Below, one piece after another: positions 25,938-34,977 of a DNA stretch of 54,292 nucleotides; the stretch's first letter is position 1, and each line of letters opens with the position of its first letter. Where the stretch lies: positions 1 to 54,292 of the IMG/VR virus record IMGVR_UViG_3300007517_000008; one strand, written 5' to 3'. Source of the stretch: a virus. The position numbers and the translations under genes were made by a program. Under the pieces are notes generated by a model that was not told where the DNA came from, did no database searches, and saw only the letters and a list, made by a program, of their open reading frames with translations.

Positions 25938-28900
25938 ATGCCAACAACCCAACAAAAACTATCTGAGAGCGTTAACAGACTTTCAAGATATTTTGGCCTT
26001 TATACAGCGAGAGATCTCTCAGGAAGAATTGCTATGGAGCAACTTCAGGGCATCTCTGGGTTGGCCAGCAATGCTACTTTTTCTATTCCTGTTCCAAGCA
26101 TAGAAGTTACAGAATTGGTTGCTAGCGTTATTGACACAACCGAAGGTTCATTCACAGTTAAAGACCTAATACAGCGTTTAAATCAAAACATGACCCAAAC
26201 AGATGAGGAAACTTCAGGGTCAGCAACGGTTATAGAAAGATTTAACAAGTTTATTGAGATCGTTTCACCAGTAAGTCCTGGCATTACGGGCGCGCCTGCT
26301 GAATCTGACGACCCTGATTCGCCAACTACAGACATGAAGAATGTATATACAAGCGATTTTGTTAATTTGGACCGTAGCAACGCAAACAAAGACTCTTCTC
26401 CACATTTGTCAGTTATTAAAATAAATAATGTCAGAGTCACTCCAGCGGCAAAAAACGCTAATGCAGTTACAATCTTTTTGAATGGTATTCCTTCTGTAGA
26501 AATGTCAAGAGCGGTGCCTTATCTTGACGTCAGACTTATCTTGCCAGGCAGTCCAATTTCTGCTAATCAAACTCTGCAAAATCTTTCTTTATTTAGATTT
26601 CTCGAAGGAAATGTTAGAATTGATGATAATCCAAGTTCCAATCGTTCTATTATGGCCCTGGCAAACAAAGTTATTTCTACAGACTCCTTGTATGGTGTAG
26701 ATGCAACTCCAGAAAATACAACATTTACACAAACTGGAATGGAAATTTTTACATCTCCACAAACCCTTGTAAATGGTGACGAAGAAAACAATCCTAATAG
26801 AGTAAATCCTATCTTGGATAAATTTCAACCCTTGATGACCATTAAAGACTTTTTGGTTGAAATTCGTCCCTCCACTGGCTTGATGTGTTTTAAAACTGCC
26901 ACATTAAACTTCACACTTCATGACAGGTCAAGACTTGCTGAGATTACTGACCTAATCCGTCCAGACCTTTATGCAAGAACTGAACTTCTTATAGAATATG
27001 GTTGGATTCACCCAGAATCCAACTCAACTACGTCATCTGTAACAAACCCTTACGCTGAACTTATTGGTGCCATGCGTGCAAGAGAGAAATATGGTATTAT
27101 TAATTCTTCTCTTACTTTTGATGACGCCGGACAGGTGAACGTAACGCTCAGTCTCGCTATGCGTGGTGGCTCTGACGTTTCATCAGAAGTTATCTCTACA
27201 GACGAAAATGGAGGCGTTAACAATATTCTTGGGCGCATTAGAGAAATTTCCGAGGCTATTGGAGCCTATAGAAGAAGAATTTTTGGTAGAGAACAAGGAC
27301 CTTCTTCTGTCGAAGTCAGAGGAATCCAAATTCTTGATGCTGCCGAGGATGCAAGAAGTAATTTAATTCTTAACGAGGAACTTAGAAATAACCTTAGAAC
27401 CTTCCAGAGAACTTTAGCTCAACGTGGCAGAGGACCAAACGCAGCAGACCCGACCGCAGCAGCAAGAAATTTGTCGGAAAGCTTAAGCAGCCTTTATTCT
27501 AGCGCTGCTCCTGAAAATGGCACTACGTCAAGAAGAGGTTCTGGTAGTACAAACGGTGGTGGACTTGTTGGAAGTTTGAGAAGAACAGTTCAGCAAAACA
27601 TTATAACAAAAATGGCACGTTTGGCTAGTGGTAAAGATCCATTCAAGAAGCGTGATGCATTGACGGGTCATCCACACCGCGCAGCCCTAGAAAATGGTAC
27701 TGGCGGTGCTCAACGTCGTGACTCAAGAGGTCGCGCAGATCCAAGGTCGGCAGCAGAAATAGATACAGAACTAGGGGATGTTCCAAATACGGTATCGCTA
27801 GCAAAGCTTTTATTGTTGTTTATTGGGGAACCTCTTGCGATGACGAGAAAGTTTGATGACATTCAGTTTGTTTATTATCCATTCAACTCTGGTGCAGGCT
27901 ATGCAAGAAATCTTAATATAGGATCGTTTGAAGTTGACACAAGATATTTTTACGAAAACTATAAACGTCTCAGACTGGAGTCGCTAAGTCGCTCTGCGAA
28001 TATCAACCTTAGAGACTTCATGAACTTTGTTGCTACGACTTTAATTGACGATCATGCCGCAAGGTCATATGGTTTGTTTGTACCAGGCGGACTTTTTAGA
28101 AGAGTTTCTGTTGACGGAGGCGGTTCTACAACTCAAGCAACAGAAGATGCAGTTCAACTTCAAAGCCGTATTGAAACTATTCTTGCAAACGTCACGCCCG
28201 ATGCTTCTTTCAGAATGCCGCAAATCGACTTTTATATAGAAGCTCTTCCACAAAGAATTCAAGTGGAAGGTGAAGAAAATCAATCTGGAGATGGCAAGAC
28301 AATTCTTAGAATCCACGTTTTTGATAAACAAATGACCTCATACGAAACGCAGGGCGCCTTGATTGCAGCCTCAAGAGAAGAAGAAATTAACAACATTACC
28401 TCAATTCCTCACATTGAGGGTGGCGACGTGGGCGTTGTTGAGTCGCAGGTAGCAGAATATAATGCTGTTAAGCAAGCAGCGGTGGATGCAGGATTTTTAG
28501 AACAAATCGGGGAGACCCAAGTGTTTAGAATTCGTGGCGGGACAAACGTTTTGAAAGAGTTTATTAGAAGAACTATGCCTTATGTGATTTATGGTTCTTC
28601 TGGGACAACGATAAAACAGTCTACGTTGTCTTCGAACCAAGATCCAGCGCTCAGCACTGTAAATATGCTTCGATCATTTCAATCAAATGGTGCTGAACCC
28701 AACGGCGAGTCACCAGGAGGTCTTCCGGTACAAATTATTCCTTGCGTGCTTACAATGACAACTTACGGATGTCCTCTCGTTGACTATGCTCAACAATTCT
28801 TTATTGACTTTCAGACAGGGACTTCAGTTGATAACATTTATGCTGTTACAGGTTTAACTCACAAGATTTCTCCTGGCGAGTTTTCAAGTGAACTAAAGAT

Positions 28901-29024
28901 GGCACCACTCGATGCATTTGGAAGATACAGACCTTTGCTTGATAGAATTAATCAAGCAGCCCAAGCATTGTCAGAAGGTACGACTGCTGAAGGAGAGTCG
29001 CCTGCTACAACCGTTGGAACATAA
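25938..29024 (+). CDS. Baseplate hub protein (gp27-like region) with large N-terminal extension
   Basis: 1028 residues. The C-terminal part reads IPCVLTMTTYGCPLVDYAQQ, then DNIYAVTGLTHKISPGEFSS and MAPLDAFGRY, the usual end of hub proteins that bind the last tube ring ('Y.VTGLTHKISPGEF'). Upstream, IEYGWIHPES and MRAREKYGIINSSLTFDDAG mark a domain with a repeat-like beta organisation. About 480-600 is Arg/Gly/Ser-rich and probably a flexible linker. The size is far above T4 gp27 (391), so extra domains are fused. It is the last gene of the tail block before the replication genes. Confidence 0.65.
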   Translation: MPTTQQKLSESVNRLSRYFGLYTARDLSGRIAMEQLQGISGLASNATFSIPVPSIEVTELVASVIDTTEGSFTVKDLIQRLNQNMTQTDEETSGSATVIERFNKFIEIVSPVSPGITGAPAESDDPDSPTTDMKNVYTSDFVNLDRSNANKDSSPHLSVIKINNVRVTPAAKNANAVTIFLNGIPSVEMSRAVPYLDVRLILPGSPISANQTLQNLSLFRFLEGNVRIDDNPSSNRSIMALANKVISTDSLYGVDATPENTTFTQTGMEIFTSPQTLVNGDEENNPNRVNPILDKFQPLMTIKDFLVEIRPSTGLMCFKTATLNFTLHDRSRLAEITDLIRPDLYARTELLIEYGWIHPESNSTTSSVTNPYAELIGAMRAREKYGIINSSLTFDDAGQVNVTLSLAMRGGSDVSSEVISTDENGGVNNILGRIREISEAIGAYRRRIFGREQGPSSVEVRGIQILDAAEDARSNLILNEELRNNLRTFQRTLAQRGRGPNAADPTAAARNLSESLSSLYSSAAPENGTTSRRGSGSTNGGGLVGSLRRTVQQNIITKMARLASGKDPFKKRDALTGHPHRAALENGTGGAQRRDSRGRADPRSAAEIDTELGDVPNTVSLAKLLLLFIGEPLAMTRKFDDIQFVYYPFNSGAGYARNLNIGSFEVDTRYFYENYKRLRLESLSRSANINLRDFMNFVATTLIDDHAARSYGLFVPGGLFRRVSVDGGGSTTQATEDAVQLQSRIETILANVTPDASFRMPQIDFYIEALPQRIQVEGEENQSGDGKTILRIHVFDKQMTSYETQGALIAASREEEINNITSIPHIEGGDVGVVESQVAEYNAVKQAAVDAGFLEQIGETQVFRIRGGTNVLKEFIRRTMPYVIYGSSGTTIKQSTLSSNQDPALSTVNMLRSFQSNGAEPNGESPGGLPVQIIPCVLTMTTYGCPLVDYAQQFFIDFQTGTSVDNIYAVTGLTHKISPGEFSSELKMAPLDAFGRYRPLLDRINQAAQALSEGTTAEGESPATTVGT

Positions 29025-29042
29025 AAGAAATGTTCTGCTCTC
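29016..29042 (+). terminator. Weak hairpin at the end of the tail block
   Basis: GAACAT (29017-29022) pairs with ATGTTC (29030-29035) across the stop codon of the hub gene, followed by CTCTCTTT. The stem is short and the T-run poor, so termination would be partial at best. The 105 bases from here to 29130 hold no gene that I can support. Confidence 0.3.
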
Positions 29043-29129
29043 TTTATCCTCCACGATTTCTCCAACGTATGAAGATTCCAAATTGGTTTCACTTGTATCA
29101 CTTCCAACATGTGATGTAAACTGTCTTCT

Positions 29130-30404
29130 ATGGACATGAAAGAAATTTGTAAAGTATTTGCTAAGCCCTACCCAGAGCTTGTACCTGAAAAATATTACCT
29201 GGCTCTCACTACCTGTGGCGTGATGGACTTTGATAATATCTCTTGGAATAAGGCTCTCGGAACAAAAGTTTATAATGCCTTGACCGAGACTCAAGAAAAG
29301 AAATTTGAAGAAATTATCTTGGATATTGGAAGTGACATTGATTACTACATGCAAGTCTATAAGAAAACTATGTCTGTTTTTGATCACCTACAGCCAGCAA
29401 AGGTGGATTTAATTCAGTACAAAGTTCTTATGAATTCTGACTCTGTGTCAAATGACTCTAAAATAATACTTGAAAAATGGAAACCGGACGGACAAGGATT
29501 TCTACCTCTTCCAACTTACAACCTCTCCTCAAGCGTCACAGGGCGCATGAAAATAGTGTCTGGTCCTAACGCTCTCCTACTACCGAAGGACTTGAGGAAG
29601 ATTTTGAAGTCAAGACACGGAAAAGAAGGTTCGCTTTGGTATCTTGATTTTGTTTCTCTTGAACCAAGGGTAGCCCTTGCGATTCACAAATTTCTGTCTT
29701 CTGTGGGAATGTTGGGAGATGTCCCTAAACAGGGAGCCCAAACGGGCTTAGTATCTAATAGTATCTCTAATGTATCTCTTTCTATAGTAGGTTATCCTCC
29801 ACAACTCTCAGAATTGCTTGAATACAAAGGGAATTCACTTATTTCTCCTCTTCCAGAAGACGTTTACCAGGACGCTTTAAAATACCTAAAGCTGTCAAGT
29901 GAAATCGACAGGTCCATGTTAAAACAGATTGTCTTACCCCAAATTTATGGACAGTCAAAACACAACACGATCGAGACAATGGAAAAAAAGAACATCAGAA
30001 AACCTGAAGAGGTTGTGGATATGGTCAATGAATTCTTTGGTATCGATGACCTTCGCCAATATGTAGCGCGAGACCTACAGAATAATGACTGTAAATATCT
30101 TAGAACGTTCTATGGTAAACACATCTCTCCAGACGACTCAAGGCCCTACACGTTATTAAATTACTACATTCAGTCACTAGCTGTGGATGTAGCTTTACTT
30201 GGCTTTAAGAGCATTTTAGACCGTGTTGCGAAAGTTCCAAATGCCTCAAGTCTTATTTGTCCAATATTCTTTATCCACGACGCTATGGTTTTGGACGTTC
30301 ATTCCTCTATGGACCATCACCTTAATTCTTTGATGAATCTTGGAAGTAAAAACATACCAGGATTTCCAGAACACAAGTTCCATATGTCAGCAACAAAACT
30401 TTAG
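29130..30404 (+). CDS. Family A DNA polymerase, polymerase domain only
   Basis: 424 residues. All family A motifs are present: TGRMKIVSGPNALLLP (137-152) as the 'TGR..s..pN..' block; motif A DFVSLEPR (173-180); motif B R261-x3-K265-x7-YG (273-274); NYYIQSLAVD (344-353) for the 'N..IQ..A.D' block; and motif C IHDAMVLD (382-389). Motif C has Ala where HDE usually has Glu, while the catalytic Asp is kept. There is no room for a 3'-5' exonuclease domain, so proofreading must come from another gene or be absent. A 60-residue insert separates motifs A and B. It uses a TAG stop, rare in this window. It is probably the phage replicase. Confidence 0.8.
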   Translation: MDMKEICKVFAKPYPELVPEKYYLALTTCGVMDFDNISWNKALGTKVYNALTETQEKKFEEIILDIGSDIDYYMQVYKKTMSVFDHLQPAKVDLIQYKVLMNSDSVSNDSKIILEKWKPDGQGFLPLPTYNLSSSVTGRMKIVSGPNALLLPKDLRKILKSRHGKEGSLWYLDFVSLEPRVALAIHKFLSSVGMLGDVPKQGAQTGLVSNSISNVSLSIVGYPPQLSELLEYKGNSLISPLPEDVYQDALKYLKLSSEIDRSMLKQIVLPQIYGQSKHNTIETMEKKNIRKPEEVVDMVNEFFGIDDLRQYVARDLQNNDCKYLRTFYGKHISPDDSRPYTLLNYYIQSLAVDVALLGFKSILDRVAKVPNASSLICPIFFIHDAMVLDVHSSMDHHLNSLMNLGSKNIPGFPEHKFHMSATKL

Positions 30405-30457
30405 CAAATTAACTTCCTTCTTTCTGGAATCTTTTTTAAGTCAAGTGACGATTTCTG

Positions 30458-30487
30458 TTTACGAACCGTGTAACATTCTAGTATAGT
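30458..30487 (+). promoter_or_regulatory. Sigma70-like promoter for the ssDNA-binding protein gene
   Basis: TTTACG (30458-30463), 18-nt spacer, TATAGT (30482-30487). The spacer begins AACCGTGTAA, close to the AAACGTTGTGTAA spacer start of the uvsX promoter. Transcription would leave a leader of about 130 nt. Confidence 0.55.
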
Positions 30488-30519
30488 TGGACCTACGAAC
30501 TAGCAGATACCAAATCTCT

Positions 30520-30607
30520 TCGAAGTTCAAAATTTCCCTTAATACTTGGGGAAAGTAGACTTCGAGAAACCTATTTACTAGTATATCTGGTCCAAAATAT
30601 ATACCAG
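30520..30607 (+). promoter_or_regulatory. Structured 5' leader of the ssDNA-binding protein gene
   Basis: A two-tier hairpin: outer CGAAGT (30521-30526) with ACTTCG (30559-30564) and inner TTTCCC (30533-30538) with GGGAAA (30549-30554). A second small hairpin, CTGGT (30587-30591) with ACCAG (30603-30607), lies before the AAGGA ribosome-binding site. The 222 bases between polymerase and SSB genes otherwise hold only the promoter. T4 gene 32 has an autoregulatory structure in a comparable position. Confidence 0.45.
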
Positions 30608-30626
30608 CTTTTTAAGGAAAAACAAC

Positions 30627-31457
30627 ATGAAATACGATTTAGAAGCAATCAAGGCCAAGCTCAATACATTGTCAGCCACCAAAAAGGGATCAGGTGACGA
30701 GGGTAGTAGCAAAATCACTTGGTGGAAGGCAACACCAGGCTCGCACTCGGTAAGATTCATTCCTTTGTCAAATGCCGATGGTACTCCACACGCACAGCCA
30801 TTCTTTGAGGTTGTCTACTATGACGACAAGGGATTTGCGGAAAGACGCTTTGTGGCTCCTTCGCAGTGGGGGATGCCAGATCCAGTCCAGGCTTATAGCC
30901 TAGAACTTTCCAAAAACAAGAAGGAAAAAGCAGATTGGCTTAAGTGGAAGCGCACTCAGCCAAAAGAGAGATATTACGCACCTGTCTTCGTTCGTGGAGA
31001 AGAGGAAAAGGGAGTGCAAGTTTGGGAGCTTTCGCCAAAACTCTGTAAGGATGTTTACGCGCTCTTAGTTTCGCCAGATTATGCCGAAGAGGACATGTTT
31101 TCTGTGGAAAAAGGTTTTGACTTTACTGTGACAGTCACTCCTACTGACAAGACTTTCAACGGTTATGTCATTAATGATGTTAAACTTCTTCCACGCCGCA
31201 AGGCAAGCGAACTTGCCCCAAAGAAAGAGCAAGTAAAGGCTCTTCTTGCTACGGTTCCAAACTTTGAGGCTTTCTTTAAGTCACAAGTTAAGGGAATCGA
31301 AGAGCTTACGGCTATGATCGAATCCTTTGACTCTTACAATGCTGAAGAAAAGGTTGGAGAGAAAACGCCACAGGGCACCTCACGCGGGACTCTACAGGAC
31401 AATGCTAAGGTTGCAGCAGACGTTAATGACGCCTTCGCTGACCTAGAAAATTCCTGA
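30627..31457 (+). CDS. Single-stranded DNA-binding protein, gp32-like
   Basis: 276 residues. Key segments are SKITWWKATPGSHSVRFIP near 29-46, a basic/aromatic core with LKWKRTQPKERYYAPVFV, and a DFTVTVTPTDKTFNGYVIND strand region, consistent with the OB fold of T4 gp32 (301 residues). The C-terminal tail is Asp-containing (DVNDAFADLEN), the usual partner-binding tail. The zinc-binding His/Cys cluster of T4 gp32 is absent: only one Cys is seen. It coats ssDNA and coordinates polymerase, helicase and UvsX. It has its own promoter, structured leader and terminator, so expression is probably independently controlled. Confidence 0.85.
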   Translation: MKYDLEAIKAKLNTLSATKKGSGDEGSSKITWWKATPGSHSVRFIPLSNADGTPHAQPFFEVVYYDDKGFAERRFVAPSQWGMPDPVQAYSLELSKNKKEKADWLKWKRTQPKERYYAPVFVRGEEEKGVQVWELSPKLCKDVYALLVSPDYAEEDMFSVEKGFDFTVTVTPTDKTFNGYVINDVKLLPRRKASELAPKKEQVKALLATVPNFEAFFKSQVKGIEELTAMIESFDSYNAEEKVGEKTPQGTSRGTLQDNAKVAADVNDAFADLENS

Positions 31458-31486
31458 AAAAAGAAAGAATAAAACATAATAAGTTT

Positions 31487-31519
31487 CCCCGCAATTCCTT
31501 GTGTTTTGCGGGGTTTTTT
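31487..31519 (+). terminator. Rho-independent terminator after the SSB gene
   Basis: CCCCGCAA (31487-31494) pairs with TTGCGGGG (31506-31513) across an 11-nt loop, followed by six T (31514-31519). It isolates the SSB gene from uvsX. Confidence 0.92.
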
Positions 31520-31555
31520 CTACCAAAACTTCTTACAGAAAGTATACGAATTGTC

Positions 31556-31585
31556 TTTACGAAACGTTGTGTAATAACGTATAAT
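31556..31585 (+). promoter_or_regulatory. Sigma70-like promoter for uvsX
   Basis: TTTACG (31556-31561), 18-nt spacer, perfect TATAAT (31580-31585). The ATG at 31584 lies within the -10 element, so it cannot be the start of a message from here; the next in-frame ATG at 31641 is preferred. Confidence 0.75.
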
Positions 31586-31640
31586 GAACTCTGGCGTCAA
31601 ACTTAAAAAGTCATGCGCCCATAACAAAAAGAAACAAAAT

Positions 31641-33374
31641 ATGGCAAAACCAAAAGAAGAAAAAAAGGCTAAGGAGCCACAAAAGCTTGGTGTTGAATCT
31701 GCAAACATTAATGAAATTAATGACTTCTCGCAGGAACTCATCAAGCAAATTAACAAAGAGTATGGGGGCAACATTGCTTTTAACCTAGGAACTGACTCTG
31801 CTCCTACGGATATTAAAAGATGGATTCCAACAGGATCGAGACAACTCGACTGTGTTTTGTCAAACAAGCTTCACGGGGGATACGCAGAAGGACGTATTGT
31901 TGAAATTCAAGCCCAGCCAAGCGTAGGTAAGTCTCACATAGGCTTTCACCTTGCTAAGTCCGTCCAACAAATGGGTGGAATTGCAGTTTACATCGACACA
32001 GAAAACGCAACAAACCCAGAGAACTTGAAGTCTCTTGGAATCAACGTGTCAAAGAGATTTGTATTCGTACAGAATTCTTGCACGGAAGAGATTCTGTCAA
32101 TTATCGAAAGTACAATCACCAAGGCTAGATCTATGTCGAGAGACGTACCAGTAGCCGTAATTTGGGACTCTGTTTCGCAGAGTGCTCCGAAGGATGAAAT
32201 CGAAGGAGGTTATGACAAAGCTACAATTGGTCTTCAGGCAAGAGTTTTGTCAAAGGGAATGCGTAAGATTGCAAGCGTTATTGCAAATCAAAAGGTCATT
32301 CTATTTTTGATCTCTCAGCAGAGAGTCAAGATTGGCTGCGTAAGTCCAGAAACTGAGGTCATGTATAGGTTTGATGGCAAAGAATCTAGCAAGTCTGTTA
32401 GCTCAATGTTTAAAGATTTAGGATACGATTTTAACGAAATGGCAATAAATAAGCCTGTAGATGTCCAAAACGTAGAAGTTCTTTCCTTGGAAGAAAACAA
32501 AGAAGTTTGGAAAAAAATTACCAAAATTGTAAAAAAGCAGAATGCTCAAGAAATGATTGTCAGGGTAAACCATCTTGATGTTCGACAACTTTCATGCTCC
32601 CCAGATCATAAATTGTTTGTGCGTGTCAAAAATTCAAATGTTGAAATGTACGAAGAGGTTTCTGTTTTGTTTGAAAACGAAGAAAATTTCTTAGTAAGAA
32701 CACTGGATGGTTGGGAAGATTTTTCTATAACTGAATCTGGCCAAATGATTGAAATTGCAGACTTTGAAGTAGAAGGCACTCATTGTTATTTTAGTAATGG
32801 ATTTTTATCACACAACACAATGTTCGGCGACCCTAACGTCACTTCTGGTGGTATGGCAATTCCATATGCTGCTTCTGTAAGAATAAAGTTGAATGGTGGT
32901 AAACCACTTGTTGACAAAGAAGGAAATACCTATGGCATCGAGGTAACAGCCAAGACAATCAAAAACAAAACCTCTAAGCCATTCAGAGAGTGCACTTTCC
33001 AAATTCACTTTGGAAAGGGTATTGTGGAGCATGAAAACATTTTTGACTATCTTAGAGAATATTATGAGAAGAAGCCAGCAACTCTTTGTGACGGAGTGAT
33101 GGTAAACGTTTCTGGTGGTGGAGCATGGAAGATTTTCAGAGGAGCCGACAAAGAAACTGGAGAGGTTCTTTTCGAGAAAAAGTTCTATAAAGAAGGTTTC
33201 GGAAAGGAAGTTCTTTATAACAAAGAATATACCAAGTATGTTGATGCCATGATGGAAGATGCTTATGTTATCAAGCCAAATGAGGATGATCATCAAACAG
33301 AAGCAGAATTTGATGAGGAATCTGAAGAAGAACTTAGGGCAGTGGCGCAAATAGCTGAAGAATCTGGAGAGTGA
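31641..33374 (+). CDS. uvsX: UvsX-like RecA recombinase interrupted by a mini-intein
   Basis: The precursor has 577 residues; removing a 160-residue intein leaves about 417, near the 391 of T4 UvsX. Exteins show TGSRQLDCVLSN, Walker A QPSVGKSH, Walker B-like VAVIWDSV, the LFLISQQRVKIG strand and, after the intein, TMFGDPNVTSGG, which is the RecA loop 2 (compare GVMFGNPETTTGG). The C-terminus is acidic. UvsX polymerises on gp32-coated DNA for strand exchange and recombination-dependent replication. The start is the ATG at 31641 because the longer frame begins inside the -10 element. dUTPase follows 3 bases later. Confidence 0.92.
   Translation: MAKPKEEKKAKEPQKLGVESANINEINDFSQELIKQINKEYGGNIAFNLGTDSAPTDIKRWIPTGSRQLDCVLSNKLHGGYAEGRIVEIQAQPSVGKSHIGFHLAKSVQQMGGIAVYIDTENATNPENLKSLGINVSKRFVFVQNSCTEEILSIIESTITKARSMSRDVPVAVIWDSVSQSAPKDEIEGGYDKATIGLQARVLSKGMRKIASVIANQKVILFLISQQRVKIGCVSPETEVMYRFDGKESSKSVSSMFKDLGYDFNEMAINKPVDVQNVEVLSLEENKEVWKKITKIVKKQNAQEMIVRVNHLDVRQLSCSPDHKLFVRVKNSNVEMYEEVSVLFENEENFLVRTLDGWEDFSITESGQMIEIADFEVEGTHCYFSNGFLSHNTMFGDPNVTSGGMAIPYAASVRIKLNGGKPLVDKEGNTYGIEVTAKTIKNKTSKPFRECTFQIHFGKGIVEHENIFDYLREYYEKKPATLCDGVMVNVSGGGAWKIFRGADKETGEVLFEKKFYKEGFGKEVLYNKEYTKYVDAMMEDAYVIKPNEDDHQTEAEFDEESEEELRAVAQIAEESGE
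32337..32816 (+). other. Mini-intein in UvsX (160 aa, no endonuclease)
   Basis: It starts with Cys1 in CVSPETEV (block A), carries SPDH in LSCSPDHKLFV (block B) and ends GTHCYFSNGFLSHN (blocks F and G) with the canonical His-Asn. The +1 extein residue is Thr. There is no LAGLIDADG or HNH motif and no space for one, so it is a splicing-only element. It sits between KIG and TMFG, just before the DNA-binding loop 2 of the recombinase. Confidence 0.92.
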
Positions 33375-33377
33375 AAC

Positions 33378-33839
33378 ATGAGTAATACAATTAAATTTAA
33401 AAAGATGACTGAGACTGCGACTCTTCCAAAGGCAATTACAAGAGGAGATATTGGTTTTGACATCTGTGCCAACGAGTCACTTGAGATTTTTTATGGTCAA
33501 ACAAAGAAAGTTTCTACTGGTCTCCAACTTGCAGATATGCCTACCACTATTAATGGTGTAAGTGTTTTTATGAAGGTCGAGGGACGTTCCGGGTTAGCTT
33601 CAAAAGGAATTTTCCCCATTGGGGGAATCATTGACCCAAGCTATCGTGGTGAAATTGGAATAGTTCTTCACAATTCAGCAGAAGAACCATTTAAAATTAA
33701 TGTAGGCGACAGAATTGCGCAAATTATTGTTTATAACATTTGTGCAGCCAATGAAGTTTCTTTTGAGGAAACTACAGAGGTGACATCCACGGACCGAGGG
33801 TCAGCAGGTTTTGGTAGTACCGGCTTAAAAGCCGTTTAA
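33378..33839 (+). CDS. dut: Trimeric dUTP diphosphatase
   Basis: 153 residues with all five motifs: GDIGFDI (1), EGRSGLASKG (2), GIIDPSYRGEIG (3), GDRIAQIIV (4) and the C-terminal arm RGSAGFGSTG (5). It hydrolyses dUTP to dUMP and pyrophosphate, keeping uracil out of DNA and supplying dUMP for the ThyX encoded at 45673. The length is typical. It is almost contiguous with uvsX (3-base gap), so it is probably translated from the same message. Confidence 0.95.
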   Translation: MSNTIKFKKMTETATLPKAITRGDIGFDICANESLEIFYGQTKKVSTGLQLADMPTTINGVSVFMKVEGRSGLASKGIFPIGGIIDPSYRGEIGIVLHNSAEEPFKINVGDRIAQIIVYNICAANEVSFEETTEVTSTDRGSAGFGSTGLKAV

Positions 33840-33857
33840 TAAAATAGAAAGAATCCT

Positions 33858-34907
33858 ATGACTTCTCCAACTTCATCTTCCCGCTTTGTTTTTGACCCAA
33901 ATAAACTTGCAGAACGTCCTACCATCATCGTTGATGGAATGAATATTTTCATTCGGTCGTTTTGTGCGAATGGAGCAGTAAACTATTCTGGAGATCCTGT
34001 TGGGGGAGTTGTAGGATTTTTTAAGTCTATTGCCAGACTCACAGCCGATTTTCTACCACAGCAAGTAATTGTTGTCTGGGAGCAAGGCGGTGGATCGCCT
34101 CGAAGGAAAGCCTTGTTCGAGGGCTACAAGGCAAATCGCGCCAAAGATAAAACTACCTTTAAGCAAATTAACAAGGATGCATCGGAAACTCACAAGCCTT
34201 GGCTTATGGACGATGACGAAAACCGCATTAAACAGCTACATCTTTTGTCTCAAGTCTTAAAACAAGTTCCAGTTTGTCAAGTTTACCTTCCAGAGACAGA
34301 ATGTGATGATATTATTGCATATCTCTGCAAGGGAAAACTTCTTACAAGAGCTGGAAAGAAAATAATCATCTCGTCTGACAAAGACTTTTACCAGTTGCTT
34401 GAAGACCCCACAGTTCAAATTTATGATCCAGCCAAACATGTCTTGGTTGATGCCGAAACAGTTTTAACAAAATATGGCATCTCTGCAAGAAACTTTTGTC
34501 TTGCCAAGGCGATTGCTGGCGATCCAAGCGATAACATTAATGGAATTGACGGAATGGGTTTTAAAACTGCAATAAAACGTTTCCCAAGTCTCTCTAGTAT
34601 CACCGAGGACATTCTTCCAGAGAAATTAATACAACTAGCAGAAGAAAAAGTTGCCGAGGGAACAAAAATCAAAGTATATTCCGAAATTGCCAAAAATAAG
34701 GAAACTGTTTACAGGAATTGGAAACTCATGTACTTTAGTATGTCTAACCTAGCAAGCCAACAGCAAGATAAAGTCAACTATACCATTGACAACTTTAAGC
34801 CAGAAATGAACAAGCTCGGTTTAATTAGAACTTTCATGGATGCCAAAATTTCTACCGATCTTGATTTTGACCGCATTTCCCTTCAGTTCAAAACAACACT
34901 AATATAA
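33858..34907 (+). CDS. RNase H / 5'-3' exonuclease of the FEN family (T4 Rnh-like)
   Basis: 349 residues. The metal-binding signatures of the FEN/PIN-like nucleases are present: IIVDGMNIFIRSF near the start, ETECDDIIAYL and IISSDKDFYQLL in the middle, then GDPSDNINGIDGMGFKTA, the helix-hairpin-helix DNA-binding motif. T4 RNase H has 305 residues. The enzyme removes RNA primers and flaps from lagging strands, next to the gp32-like protein and helicase. The C-terminal 80 residues are less conserved. Confidence 0.88.
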   Translation: MTSPTSSSRFVFDPNKLAERPTIIVDGMNIFIRSFCANGAVNYSGDPVGGVVGFFKSIARLTADFLPQQVIVVWEQGGGSPRRKALFEGYKANRAKDKTTFKQINKDASETHKPWLMDDDENRIKQLHLLSQVLKQVPVCQVYLPETECDDIIAYLCKGKLLTRAGKKIIISSDKDFYQLLEDPTVQIYDPAKHVLVDAETVLTKYGISARNFCLAKAIAGDPSDNINGIDGMGFKTAIKRFPSLSSITEDILPEKLIQLAEEKVAEGTKIKVYSEIAKNKETVYRNWKLMYFSMSNLASQQQDKVNYTIDNFKPEMNKLGLIRTFMDAKISTDLDFDRISLQFKTTLI

Positions 34908-34940
34908 ACTAAAAATAATTTTAGATTTTACTCGTCAGCT

Positions 34941-34977
34941 ACCATCTTTAAACAAACCTAAAGATGGTCGTTGTTTT
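34941..34977 (+). terminator. Rho-independent terminator after the RNase H gene
   Basis: ACCATCTTTA (34941-34950) pairs perfectly over 10 bp with TAAAGATGGT (34959-34968), followed by CGTTGTTTT. The T-run is interrupted, so efficiency may be moderate. Confidence 0.7.

Noticed and set aside
31584-31640. Upstream 19-codon extension of UvsX
   Set aside because: Its ATG lies in the -10 element of the promoter, so the normal message would not contain it.
32808-33350. 180-residue open frame antisense to the end of uvsX
   Set aside because: Phe/Cys-rich, no motif, entirely opposite a well-conserved RecA domain.
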